Shown here piece after piece: positions 6,870-15,704 of a stretch of 36,158 nucleotides of DNA. The notes under the pieces were generated by a model. That model was not told the origin of the DNA, did not search any database, and saw only the letters and a program-made list of their open reading frames with translations. Where the stretch lies: assembly GCA_002327785.1 (NCBI GenBank), contig DCUI01000081.1, positions 49,701-85,858 on the forward strand, given 5' to 3'. The position numbers and the translations under genes are program-made. This stretch comes from Phycisphaerales bacterium UBA2218. GTDB taxonomy: Bacteria > Planctomycetota > Phycisphaerae > Sedimentisphaerales > Anaerobacaceae. The stretch's first letter is position 1, and the number at the start of each line of letters is the position of its first letter.

Positions 6870-8264
6870 ATGGCGGGAAGAAGGGTGCTGCTCGGCTGCG
6901 TGGGGTTGATCGTGTCGGGGATAGCGATGGCCGCGAGTGCGCAAGATGTGGAGCGAGGATGGTTCCGGCTGTTTGACGGCAACAGCCTCGATGGCTGGAA
7001 GACCACCAGCGAGAACCCGGGGACCTTCTCCGTTCGCGACGGCGCAATCGTGGCAAGCGGGCCCAGGAGCCATCTGTTTTACGTCGGACCCGTCGAGAAC
7101 GCCGATTTCCGGGATTTCGAGCTAAAGGTCGATGTGAAGACCGAGCGAGGTTCCAATGGCGGCATCTACTTTCACACCCGCCGGCAGAAGAACGACTGGC
7201 CCGCCAAGGGATTCGAGGTCCAGGTGAACAACAGCTATCGGGCCGACCCGCGCAAGACCGCCAGCCTCTACCGGATGCAGGACATCACCGAGCAACTGGC
7301 CGACGATGGCGAGTGGTTCACGATGCATATCACCGTCTGGGGCAAACACGTGAGCGTGAGCGTCAACGGCAAGGACGTCTTGGACTGGGCCGAGCCCATC
7401 CCCGCAAATCCGCCTTCGTCGATGCCCGGCCGGGTGCTGGATCGTGGCACGTTCGCCCTGCAAGGCCACGACCCGGGCAGCACGGTCTACTACAGGAACA
7501 TCCGCGTCAAGCCATTGCCTGTACTGACGGATTACCACGTGCATCTGAAAGGGGGTCTGACGTTGGATGAGGCGATCCGGATGGCCGAGGATCGACGGAT
7601 GAAGTTCGGCATCGCTGAAAATTGCGGCGTCGGTTTCCCGACCACGAACGATGCGGCCCTGGAGCCCTTCCTGGCGAAGCTGGATGGCAAACCGGTGTAC
7701 AGGGCGATGCAGGCCGAAGGGCGAGAGTGGGTGACGATGTTCTCGCCGGCGACGATCGCCAAGTTCGACTACGTCTTTACGGATTCCATGACGTGGGCGA
7801 ACGATGGGGGCAAACGGATGCGCCTGTGGATTCCGAACGAGGTCGAGATCGGCGGCAAGCAGGCGTTCATGGACATGCTGGTCGAGCGAACGGTGGGGAT
7901 TCTGAGTAACGAGCCTGTCGATATTTACGTGAATCCGACGTTCCTGCCGTCTGTGATCGCAGCGGAGTATGACACCCTCTGGACGGACGAGCGGATGGAT
8001 CGCGTGATCCAGACAGCGGTCAGGAACGGCGTCGCCATCGAGATCAACGCCCGGTACAAGCTCCCCAGCGAGAAGTTCATCCGCAAGGCCAAGGCCGTCG
8101 GGGCGAAGTTCTCGTTCGGAACCAATAACGGCGACAGAGATCTCGGCGACTTGGCCTACAGCCGCTTGATGGCGAGGCGATACAACCTGACAAAAGACGA
8201 TTTCTTCGTCCCGAAATCCGACGGGCAAAAGCCCATCCAACGCAAGGGCTTGCCACGTCGCTGA
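6870..8264 (+). CDS. Secreted DUF1080 (3-keto-disaccharide hydrolase family) fused to a PHP-like domain
   Basis: The first 27 residues are a Sec signal peptide ending near ASA. Residues about 30-212 form a DUF1080 domain, starting with the family motif LFDGNSLDGW and containing GGIYFHTR and the strand-rich concanavalin-like core. Members of this family have been shown to cleave 3-keto glycosides. From about residue 215 a second domain starts with TDYHVHLKGG, an HxH motif typical of PHP phosphoesterases/amidohydrolases; it continues with EINARYKLPSEKF and FSFGTNNGD, where the usual terminal histidine is not obvious. The fusion implies a periplasmic enzyme with two activities on one substrate, but the role of the second half is not established. 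AAGGAG lies well placed before ATG 6870. It stands alone but fits the oxidoreductase-rich island to its right. Confidence 0.85.
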   Translation: MAGRRVLLGCVGLIVSGIAMAASAQDVERGWFRLFDGNSLDGWKTTSENPGTFSVRDGAIVASGPRSHLFYVGPVENADFRDFELKVDVKTERGSNGGIYFHTRRQKNDWPAKGFEVQVNNSYRADPRKTASLYRMQDITEQLADDGEWFTMHITVWGKHVSVSVNGKDVLDWAEPIPANPPSSMPGRVLDRGTFALQGHDPGSTVYYRNIRVKPLPVLTDYHVHLKGGLTLDEAIRMAEDRRMKFGIAENCGVGFPTTNDAALEPFLAKLDGKPVYRAMQAEGREWVTMFSPATIAKFDYVFTDSMTWANDGGKRMRLWIPNEVEIGGKQAFMDMLVERTVGILSNEPVDIYVNPTFLPSVIAAEYDTLWTDERMDRVIQTAVRNGVAIEINARYKLPSEKFIRKAKAVGAKFSFGTNNGDRDLGDLAYSRLMARRYNLTKDDFFVPKSDGQKPIQRKGLPRR

Positions 8265-8615
8265 TCGTCTGAAGTGCGATGGCGCCGGTTCTCCCCCCTG
8301 CAGTGGCGGTATGACCGTAGGCTCTTTCTCCAGGTTTTTCTCGGACTTTTCCCGGAATCTCCTTGACTTTTCCGAATGCGCTCTATATCGTGAAGTAGGA
8401 GGATGAGCGGCTGAAACCTGTCTCGATCTCATTTCGAGAAGGAGGACTCTGGCGGTTGCCGGACGTTGGGACGAGCAAGAGACCTTCTTCCGCCTAATGG
8501 GCTTTGCGCGGCGAAAGACACATCAGAGATGGATTCACACGTCCGGAAGTGGACGTTTTCCATACTGAGAACCAGCGACTTGGATGATAGTGGAATTTCT
8601 TGATGGGAGAAAGAG
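8265..8615. other. Long leader region before the glycine-rich repeat gene
   Basis: About 350 bases with no convincing ORF. It contains a candidate promoter at 8363-8391; if that is used, the transcript would have an untranslated leader of roughly 215 bases. No riboswitch motif or terminator was recognised. Confidence 0.4.
8363..8391 (+). promoter_or_regulatory. Candidate promoter for the repeat protein gene
   Basis: TTGACT (8363-8368), a 17-base spacer, then TATCGT (8386-8391). The -35 is five of six and the -10 four of six to consensus. Confidence 0.4.
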
Positions 8616-11600
8616 ATGGAGCCGCAAAGACATTACGCCCTGTTGTTGCCCCTGTGGGTCTCCGTCCTGCTTGTAGCGGGGCCGTCGGCCTTCGCCGGAC
8701 CGGATCTCCCTGCCATAACCGGAGACACTGCTACCTTCACCGGTGACCAATCCAATGGCATTCTGAGCGGGGTGGATTTCTTATGTCCGCCGATCTACAC
8801 GCTCGACATCTACGGTCTGACCACGGACATCATGCCGGCGGTTGACATCGCCGGCGTACAAATATCGCGTTTCGGCGCAAATGGCGGCGGCGGCGGTGGG
8901 TCCATTTGGGGCGACGGGGGCAACGGTGGCGGGGGTGAATATGGCGGCATGATTACAATAGACTGGTTTCATCGCCCTTTTCCGCTCATAGAATTCGTGG
9001 GCCCGACGGTGAACTTCACCGGCGGCGATTATGATATCATCACGTCTGGCACCAGCGCCTATGGCATCAGCACACGAAGCGCAGGCGGGAAAGGCGGTAA
9101 GGGCGGCTGGGCAACGCCCGCGTTCGGAGTGGGCCCGTCATATGGCGGCAACGGTGGCTCTGGGGGCTCCGGTGCTCCGGTGACGGTAACCAGCAACGGC
9201 AATATCCAGACCGACGGCGACCTCTCCTACGGCATTTTCGCAGAGAGTCGAGGTGGCAATGGCGGTGGCGGCGGCTGGGCCGCGTCTTCCACCTACTCCA
9301 AGGGCGGCGCTGGCGGTTCTGGGGGCGGCGGCGGCGAGGTGGATGTTCTCGGCAACGGCAGCATCGAGACCGCCAGTGCATCTTCTCCCGGCATCCTCGC
9401 ACTAAGTGAAGCCGGTGACGGTGGTGGCGGCGGCGACGCCGGCGCGATCTACGGCGAGGGCGGGACCGGCGGTGTTGGAGGCAGCGGCGGCCGGGTGCAT
9501 GTTGATAATGGCAGCCGCATCGATACCGGGGGCGCGTCTGCAGATGGGATCTCCGCGCAGAGTCTCGGCGGCGCCGGTGGCAGCGGCGGGACCGGGGGCG
9601 GTGTGGTCGGCAAGGGCGGCGGCGCTCTCGGCAGTGGTCCGGGCGGCCCTGTTGTGGTTGAGAACAGTGGCGACATCGGAACTTCCGGCACGGACTCTCG
9701 CGGCATCTTTGCCCAGAGTGTCGGTGGATTCACCGGCAGTGCCGGTGGCGGCGGCGGCTTGGTCGGTTGGGGCGGCTCGGGGAACAGCGCCGGCGACGGG
9801 CAGAGTGTCACGGTCCTCAACAGTGGCGCCATCACGACGGAGGACAGTGGCTCCACCAGCATTTTTGCCCAGAGTGTCGGCGGTGGCGGCGGCAGCGCCT
9901 CCGGCTCCGGCGGTCTTGTGTCACTCGGCGGCGCCGGCTCCGCTGGCGGAAGCGGCGGCGACGTGGCGGTAACCAACAGTGCTCGGCTCGAAACCTCCGG
10001 CGATGACGCCTTGGGCATCCTGGCCCAGAGCATTGGCGGTGGCGGCGGAAGCGGCGGCAGTTCCGGTGGGCTTTTCTCTATCGGCGGCAGCGGAGACAGC
10101 ACCGGCGACGGTGGCACCGTTACCGTTGTCAATACAGGCGCTATCACGACCGCCGGCGACGGCTCGGGCAGCATCTTCGCCGAGAGTGTCGGCGGCGGCG
10201 GCGGGGTCAGTGGTGGTCGTGGGAAGAGCGGCGACGGGATCTTCGTTTCCATCGGTGGCGACGCTGGCGCCGGTGGCGACGGCGGCACGGTCATGGTCAG
10301 CAACAGCGGCCGCTTGGAGACTTCTGGCATCGATTCCAGCGCGGTTCTCGCCCAGAGCATTGGTGGGGGCGGTGGTAGCGGCGGCGGGGCTTACGACGTC
10401 GGTCTCGGCTTCACCTATGCCCAGGGCGGCGACAGCGCGCCCGGGGGGCAGGGCGGACAAGTCAGCGTTGACAGCGGAGATACGTCCATCATCACGGCCG
10501 GCGCTCTGTCGCACGGAATCCACGCGCTGAGCGTCGGCGGGGGCGGCGGCAGCGGCGGCAACGTCCTCAACTTGACAGGCGGAATCCAATTCTCGATGAG
10601 CTACGGGGTGGGTGGACGTGGCGGCGGCGGTGGCGACGGCGGCCTTGTCGATCTCACCAGTGGCAGCCAGGTCACCACGGAAGGGGAACATGCCCACGGC
10701 CTGTACGCACAGAGTGTCGGCGGGGGCGGCGGTTCCGGAGGAAATGCTGTGTCTTGGAGCGCGACGATAGGTGTGGTTGACCAGTTCCCCGCCATCAGCG
10801 CAGCGATAAACCTGGGCGGAACCGGTGGCGACGGAGGTCGCAGCGGGGCGGTCGCGGTGGACAGCACCGGTGACGTCCTTACCTCCGGCTTCCGCTCGTA
10901 CGGCATTCTCGCCCAGAGCGTGGGCGGTGGCGGCGGTGACGGGGGCAACAGCATGGCCGGCACCATTGCCGTCAACAGCCTGACCGTCTCGATGGCTGTA
11001 GGCGGCGCCGCTGGCGGCGCGGGCAACGGAGACAGTGTTTCGCTGAATAGTGGCGGCAAGACCACGACGGAAGGCGATTTTTCCTATGGAATTCTTGCCC
11101 AGAGCGTGGGCGGTGGCGGCGGCGCCGGCGGCAACAGCACCACGTTGATGGCCGACATCGGAATTATGCTGTCCTGGAAGGATCTTCTTCCGTCTCCCGA
11201 TATCACTCTGGGTGTGTCGGTGGGAGGTGACAGCGGCAGCGGTGGTGGTGGTGGGTCCGTTGTCGTTGATAACGCGGGCTATATCGACACCATGGGGGAA
11301 TTCTCTCACGGGATTGTGGCCCAAAGCGTTGGCGGCGGTGGGGGGGCCGGCGGTGACAGCACGAGCGTCCTTGTCCAGTTGAGCACCAATCCGACGGACT
11401 ACCTTGAGTTTCTCGACTTCATGCGTGTTCAATCCAACATCGTATTGGGCGGCAGCGGCGGCGCAGGGGGAGACGGTGACGCCGCCGGTGTGCAAAACAG
11501 CGGCGACATCGTGACTGAGGGCAATTTTGCCACGGGAATCCTCGCGCAGAGCATCGGCGGCGGCGGTGGTGCCAATGGATCCGTGACTGCCGACACATAC

Positions 11601-12845
11601 GATTTGCTGAACATGACGGGGTCCGACATGGTCCTGCGAGGCAACAGCGGCGGCAGTGGTGACGGCGATGCCGTCACGGTAGAGAACAGCGCCAACATTA
11701 CTACGCAGGGCGGATTCGCCCACGGTATTGTCGCACAAAGCGTTGGTGGTGGCGGCGGCTTCGCGGGGATCAGTGAAGACGCCGGTGTCAGCACTCTGAG
11801 CTTTGGTGCGGGGGCCGGCGGTGTTTTCGCCGAGAACACGTATGGTTTTGGCGTTGGGTTCGCCGGCAGCGCGGGGGGCTCGGGTGCGGCCGGCGCTGTC
11901 AACGTTACGCACACAGGGAGCATCTTGACGCTCGGCGACGGATCGCACGGCATTCTGGCACAGAGTGCGGCCGGGAGCGGGTTGGCCGGTCCGGTCACTG
12001 TCACGGTTGGTAGTGAGGTCATCGCAAGGGGAGCGGACTGCGACGGCATTCACGCGCAGAGCGTTGGCGGCGGCGGTCGCGGCGACATCGCCGTCAACAT
12101 TCTGGGCGGGACGATCCAGGGAGGGTCCGGTACGGGCGCGGGAGTGAACCTCGACGGCGGAGCCGCCAATACGCTCTCCAATTCGGGCAGCATCTCCGCG
12201 TTGAGTGGCACCGCGATCCTTGGAGGCATCGGCGACGACCGCATCGACAACTACGGGACGGTAATCGGCGGGGTGAATCTTGGTGGAGGCTCAAACGTCT
12301 TCAACAACAACCTGACCGGAAGGCTCGACTCCGGCACACTCATCGACCTGGGGGAGGGCAACACATTCACCAACGCCGGGGTTCTCTCGCCTGGCGGTTC
12401 CGGGACAATTCTCGACACTCTCCTTGTCGGGGACCTTCTTCAATTGGGCACCGGCATCCTGGAGATAGACGTTGGAGGATTCGCGCCGGGCACATTCGAT
12501 ACCCTAAGTGTTACAGGCCTGTTCTCGGGCGAGTCGGATCCCCTGGCTTTGTCCAGACCGACCATCAATATCTGCTTCTCATTCCTGTCGAGTTTTGACC
12601 TTGCCTCGGAAATTGCGGCGCATGAGAGCTTGGCGTTTCAGTTCCTGAGTGCCGGCTCTGTGGGGAGCCTTCCGATGTCCTACAGATTCTCAGGTTGTCC
12701 CGAGGGTTTCTACTACAGCGTCTTCTGGGACAATGAATCGTTGTACCTTCGGGCCAGCAACACGATTCCCTCGCCCGGCGCCTTGCTGCTTACGAGTATT
12801 GGCCTTGGTTTTCTCGGCTGGCGACGCCGGAAAGTCTCTTCTTGA
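8616..12845 (+). CDS. Glycine-rich repeat surface protein with PEP-CTERM-type tail
   Basis: Large exported protein of 1409 residues. An N-terminal signal peptide ends near PSAFA. The body holds about 18 imperfect repeats, 50-75 residues each, of the form V-V-NSG-I-T-G...S-GI-AQSVGGGGGSGG. This pattern is known from passenger regions of large autotransporters, where it is thought to make a beta-solenoid. No autotransporter barrel follows. The protein ends in a unique domain (about 1200-1375) and then IPSPGALLLTSIGLGFLGWR plus RKVSS: a Pro-rich motif, a membrane helix and a basic tail, the layout of a PEP-CTERM sorting signal handled by an exosortase. It is therefore probably anchored or released at the cell surface and structural or adhesive. 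GGGAG lies about eight bases before the ATG. No exosortase is in the window. Confidence 0.85.
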   Translation: MEPQRHYALLLPLWVSVLLVAGPSAFAGPDLPAITGDTATFTGDQSNGILSGVDFLCPPIYTLDIYGLTTDIMPAVDIAGVQISRFGANGGGGGGSIWGDGGNGGGGEYGGMITIDWFHRPFPLIEFVGPTVNFTGGDYDIITSGTSAYGISTRSAGGKGGKGGWATPAFGVGPSYGGNGGSGGSGAPVTVTSNGNIQTDGDLSYGIFAESRGGNGGGGGWAASSTYSKGGAGGSGGGGGEVDVLGNGSIETASASSPGILALSEAGDGGGGGDAGAIYGEGGTGGVGGSGGRVHVDNGSRIDTGGASADGISAQSLGGAGGSGGTGGGVVGKGGGALGSGPGGPVVVENSGDIGTSGTDSRGIFAQSVGGFTGSAGGGGGLVGWGGSGNSAGDGQSVTVLNSGAITTEDSGSTSIFAQSVGGGGGSASGSGGLVSLGGAGSAGGSGGDVAVTNSARLETSGDDALGILAQSIGGGGGSGGSSGGLFSIGGSGDSTGDGGTVTVVNTGAITTAGDGSGSIFAESVGGGGGVSGGRGKSGDGIFVSIGGDAGAGGDGGTVMVSNSGRLETSGIDSSAVLAQSIGGGGGSGGGAYDVGLGFTYAQGGDSAPGGQGGQVSVDSGDTSIITAGALSHGIHALSVGGGGGSGGNVLNLTGGIQFSMSYGVGGRGGGGGDGGLVDLTSGSQVTTEGEHAHGLYAQSVGGGGGSGGNAVSWSATIGVVDQFPAISAAINLGGTGGDGGRSGAVAVDSTGDVLTSGFRSYGILAQSVGGGGGDGGNSMAGTIAVNSLTVSMAVGGAAGGAGNGDSVSLNSGGKTTTEGDFSYGILAQSVGGGGGAGGNSTTLMADIGIMLSWKDLLPSPDITLGVSVGGDSGSGGGGGSVVVDNAGYIDTMGEFSHGIVAQSVGGGGGAGGDSTSVLVQLSTNPTDYLEFLDFMRVQSNIVLGGSGGAGGDGDAAGVQNSGDIVTEGNFATGILAQSIGGGGGANGSVTADTYDLLNMTGSDMVLRGNSGGSGDGDAVTVENSANITTQGGFAHGIVAQSVGGGGGFAGISEDAGVSTLSFGAGAGGVFAENTYGFGVGFAGSAGGSGAAGAVNVTHTGSILTLGDGSHGILAQSAAGSGLAGPVTVTVGSEVIARGADCDGIHAQSVGGGGRGDIAVNILGGTIQGGSGTGAGVNLDGGAANTLSNSGSISALSGTAILGGIGDDRIDNYGTVIGGVNLGGGSNVFNNNLTGRLDSGTLIDLGEGNTFTNAGVLSPGGSGTILDTLLVGDLLQLGTGILEIDVGGFAPGTFDTLSVTGLFSGESDPLALSRPTINICFSFLSSFDLASEIAAHESLAFQFLSAGSVGSLPMSYRFSGCPEGFYYSVFWDNESLYLRASNTIPSPGALLLTSIGLGFLGWRRRKVSS

Positions 12846-12890
12846 ATCAGGAGGAAACACGAGGCAGAAAAGCCGGTGGAGACGCTATAG
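12846..12890. other. Short convergent gap without visible terminator
   Basis: Forty-five bases between two convergent genes; no hairpin with a T run was seen. Confidence 0.4.
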
Positions 12891-13976
12891 TCACAGAAAC
12901 AGAACGTGATTGCACGGGCACTCGCTCGTGATGACCTTGCAGCCGGTCTCGGTGATGAGGATATCGTCCTCGATGCGGATACCCAGTTTGTCCGGGATGT
13001 AGACGCCCGGCTCGATGGTGAGGATCTGGCCGGCGTGTAGCTTTCCCTGGGCATCCTCCTTGAGGAAGGGGTTCTCGTGGATCTCCAGGCCGATGCCGTG
13101 GCCGGTTCCGTGGCCATAGACGGGCAGGCCGCTCTCGCGGATCACGGCCCTGGCGGCCGCATCGACTTCCACCATCTCGACCCCCGCTCGGGCTACGGCT
13201 ATCGCGGCGGCTTGTGCCTTTTCCACGACCGCGTATGCCGCTCTGTAAGTGGGCGTGGGCGTACCGAAGGCGAAGGAGCGGGTGATATCGCAGCAGTATC
13301 CTTCGTAGCGAGCGCCGAAGTCGATCAAGACAGTGTCTCTTGGCTTGAGCTTCCTCTGCGTGGGCCGATGATGGGGTCGGGAGCCGTTGGGACCGAAGGC
13401 CACGATGGTCTCGAAGCTGTTCTTGGCCCCCAGCTTGCGCATCTGAAGGTCAAGGGCGCCCGCCATCGCGTTTTCGGTCATGCCCGGCTTGATCTGTTGC
13501 AGAATCTCCCCGAAAGCTTGGGCCGCGATGGCCGCGGCGGCCATGATGTCGGCTGTCTCGTCCAGATCCTTGGTATTTCGCGGCTCTTCGACAATACCTG
13601 CCACGGGTTTCAGCGGGATGCCGGCGTTCTTCCTGAGTATCTCGAACATACCTACGGAGATGGATTTCTCGACTCCGACGGTCTTGACGGATCTGAGCTT
13701 CCGCAGGAACCGGCCGCCCGCCTGGGCGATGGGGTCTTTGCCTGCCCGCTGAAGGATCGTTGTTTGGACGCACTCTTTCTGCGCCTGTTCGATGTATCGG
13801 CTGTCGGTGAGCAGATACACCCCGGTCTTCGTGAGGATGGTCCAGCTCTCCTCCCCGGCGAAGCCCGTCAGATAGCTCACATTCTCCGGCTTGGTGAGGA
13901 TCAGTCCGTCGAGGCCCTTCTCGCGGAGCCGGGTCCGGACGATTCCGATGCGTCGTTTTCTGCTTTCTGGATTCAT
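12891..13976 (-). CDS. M24-family metallopeptidase (Xaa-Pro aminopeptidase/dipeptidase-like)
   Basis: Cytoplasmic dinuclear-metal peptidase that removes an N-terminal residue before proline or splits Xaa-Pro dipeptides. The N-terminal creatinase-type domain runs to about residue 125 (ENVSYLTGFAGEESW). The pita-bread catalytic domain follows and carries all five metal ligands: Asp219 (VLIDFG), Asp230 (CCDITR), His293 (GHGTGHGIG), Glu322 (IEPGVY) and Glu336 (IEDDILIT). The histidine signature PHHRPTQR is near 201. Length, 361 residues, is usual for the short bacterial PepP/PepQ-like group. No ribosome binding site is clear before ATG 13976. It stands alone, convergent with the repeat protein gene and divergent from the rhomboid gene. 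Confidence 0.93.
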   Translation of the reverse strand: MNPESRKRRIGIVRTRLREKGLDGLILTKPENVSYLTGFAGEESWTILTKTGVYLLTDSRYIEQAQKECVQTTILQRAGKDPIAQAGGRFLRKLRSVKTVGVEKSISVGMFEILRKNAGIPLKPVAGIVEEPRNTKDLDETADIMAAAAIAAQAFGEILQQIKPGMTENAMAGALDLQMRKLGAKNSFETIVAFGPNGSRPHHRPTQRKLKPRDTVLIDFGARYEGYCCDITRSFAFGTPTPTYRAAYAVVEKAQAAAIAVARAGVEMVEVDAAARAVIRESGLPVYGHGTGHGIGLEIHENPFLKEDAQGKLHAGQILTIEPGVYIPDKLGIRIEDDILITETGCKVITSECPCNHVLFL

Positions 13977-14313
13977 AGTCTATTGCATACCAGGAAACCC
14001 GCTGGGAATAAAGAGTTTTTGACCGGGGATTTGCCTTGTTGCTCATCTGTTGCGATACTTTCAGTAGGGAGATGCTGCGGAAGCAACAACTGCGGCACGG
14101 GCCGCGAACGGTGTTTTCTGTCGGGGAGAATGGGTCTCATACGCGAGAGATCGCGTCTGGGACCCTGGGCTATTTTCTCGCACGATGCATTCCCATGAGG
14201 GCATCGGGGGGCAGCCTTCCTTTTTCTGCCTTGTCTCTCACGAGTCTCGCCGCTACAATGGGTTCCTGATCTGCTGACGACGCTAAACTGAACCTATTGG
14301 AAACCGCTAACGC
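13977..14313. other. Divergent intergenic region (M24 peptidase / rhomboid)
   Basis: About 340 bases. The rightward promoter at 14231-14259 is the clearest signal. I did not find a good promoter for the leftward peptidase gene. A 77-codon open frame at 14036-14269 shows neither ribosome binding site nor family features and is not called. Confidence 0.45.
14231..14259 (+). promoter_or_regulatory. Promoter for the rhomboid gene
   Basis: TTGTCT (14231-14236), 17-base spacer, TACAAT (14254-14259, five of six). Transcription would start near 14266, 48 bases before the ATG. Confidence 0.55.
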
Positions 14314-15519
14314 ATGTTACTACTTCCCATCCGAACGAGTATTTTCCCTCGGCGGACGCCGTATGCGAACTATGCGCTGATCCTTATCAACATCGTGGTG
14401 TTCTTCATATCGTACGGAGGCCCCTATCGGTATAAGATTGCCGGCGATGTGGTTTCCATCCCGATTCATCCTCGTGTGGCCCACTGGCTGCTCGTGCCCG
14501 CCGCCTGGCAGTACCATCAGTTCCTGACCTATGCCTTTCTGCATGGCGGGATCGTCCACATCGTCGGGAACATGTTCTTCCTGTACCTGTTCGGCAACAA
14601 CATCAACGACAAGCTCGGCAATCTTGGGTATACCGTTTTCTATCTTGCCGGGGCCGTTTTCAGCGGGGTTGGGCACACGCTGATGCACTTGAATTCCTAC
14701 GTTCCGACGCTCGGCGCCAGCGGGGCCGTTGCGGCGGTCACCGGGGCGTACCTGGTCCTGTACCCACAGACCCTGGTCACGGTCCTCTACTGGTTTTTCT
14801 TCATCGGCACCGTGGAGATCCCGGCCCTGTATTTCATCGGTCTCAAGATGATCATCTTTGACAATGTGATCGCCCGCATGACCCCGGCCGTGGCATACGA
14901 TGCCCATCTGGCCGGCTACGTCTACGGAATTCTTGTCACGCTGGGGCTTCTGGCCAGCCGGCTCGTCGGCACGAGCCACTTCGATCTGTGGTCGATGATC
15001 CGGCGTTGGAACCGCCGCCGGCAGTATCGTGATGCGGTGGCGGAGGGGTATGATCCATTCACCGGGATGGAAGGACGCAGACGCGTGGCGTCGCGAGAAG
15101 TCCCAACGCCGGCCGATGAGCAGAAGCGGGCCAGAATTGACCAGATTCGCCACGAGATCGCTCGTTGGATCGCCCAGCGGAACATGGCCGCAGCGGCTGA
15201 TCTGTACCTCGAACTGATGCGGATGGACCCTGAGCAGGTGCTGCCCCGCCAGTCGCTGCTGGATATCGCCAACCAGTTGGCCAGCGAGCATCGGGCCGTG
15301 GAGGCGGCCCGCACGTATGAGCAGTTTCTGACGCATTACGGCAATTATGAATACGCTGAGCAGGTGGAGTTGATGGCAGGCATCCTTTACTCCCGCTATC
15401 TGCATGAGCCCCAGCGGGCGGTCCAACACCTCCAGAAGGCGGCGGAGCGGCTCTCGGACACCGGGCAATTGAAGATGTGTCGCGAAGAGCTGGCCCGATT
15501 GGAATCCTCCCAGCAGTAG
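14314..15519 (+). CDS. Rhomboid-family intramembrane serine protease with soluble C-terminal helical domain
   Basis: Inner-membrane protease that cuts transmembrane helices. The rhomboid core covers about residues 1-225 with six predicted membrane helices. Visible signatures are HGGIVHIVGNMFFLYLFG (the HxxxxHxxxN helix), the catalytic serine in GASGA (Ser136), and its histidine partner in AHLAGYVYG (His198). Residues about 235-401 form a soluble, helix-rich tail with a charged start and repeated patterns such as AAAADLYLELMRMDPEQVLP and AARTYEQFLTHYG, which look like tetratricopeptide helices and may recruit substrates. The rhomboid-TPR layout is seen in other bacteria. ATG 14314 follows a good promoter but has no strong ribosome binding site. 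Confidence 0.92.
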   Translation: MLLLPIRTSIFPRRTPYANYALILINIVVFFISYGGPYRYKIAGDVVSIPIHPRVAHWLLVPAAWQYHQFLTYAFLHGGIVHIVGNMFFLYLFGNNINDKLGNLGYTVFYLAGAVFSGVGHTLMHLNSYVPTLGASGAVAAVTGAYLVLYPQTLVTVLYWFFFIGTVEIPALYFIGLKMIIFDNVIARMTPAVAYDAHLAGYVYGILVTLGLLASRLVGTSHFDLWSMIRRWNRRRQYRDAVAEGYDPFTGMEGRRRVASREVPTPADEQKRARIDQIRHEIARWIAQRNMAAAADLYLELMRMDPEQVLPRQSLLDIANQLASEHRAVEAARTYEQFLTHYGNYEYAEQVELMAGILYSRYLHEPQRAVQHLQKAAERLSDTGQLKMCREELARLESSQQ

Positions 15520-15602
15520 GTTGGGCAAACATGAGAAACGAGGATGCCTGTCTGTCCTTGCTTTTTTTTACGCATTATCCTGCCCAAATGTGTATCTGGG
15601 TA

Positions 15603-15631
15603 TTGACAAAGCCGAATGGGCGCATTAGCCT
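15603..15631 (+). promoter_or_regulatory. Candidate promoter for the SH3-domain gene
   Basis: A perfect -35 (TTGACA, 15603-15608) is followed after 17 bases by a poor -10 (TAGCCT, 15626-15631). The gene starts about 74 bases further on. Confidence 0.35.
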
Positions 15632-15704
15632 TCCGTACTGAAGGATCGCCCTACCTTGCGGGCAAGTCCAAGGCATCTGTGGAATATCTTATAGGAGGTA
15701 AGAG

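Noticed and set aside
9921..12053. 710-codon open frame on the minus strand inside the glycine-rich repeat gene
   Set aside because: It mirrors the GC-rich repeats of the plus-strand gene, has no family features, and the plus strand has signal peptide, repeats and sorting tail.
8880..12110. Repetitive DNA considered as a CRISPR or tandem-repeat array
   Set aside because: Repeats vary in length, stay in frame and encode the GI-AQSVGGGGG protein motif; there are no constant repeats with unique spacers.
14036..14269. 77-codon ORF between the M24 peptidase and rhomboid genes
   Set aside because: No ribosome binding site, no coding bias and it covers the rhomboid promoter.
15555..15572. Run of Ts after the rhomboid gene as an intrinsic terminator
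   Set aside because: Only a 4-5 bp weak stem (GGCA/TGCC) precedes it, so the hairpin is not convincing.
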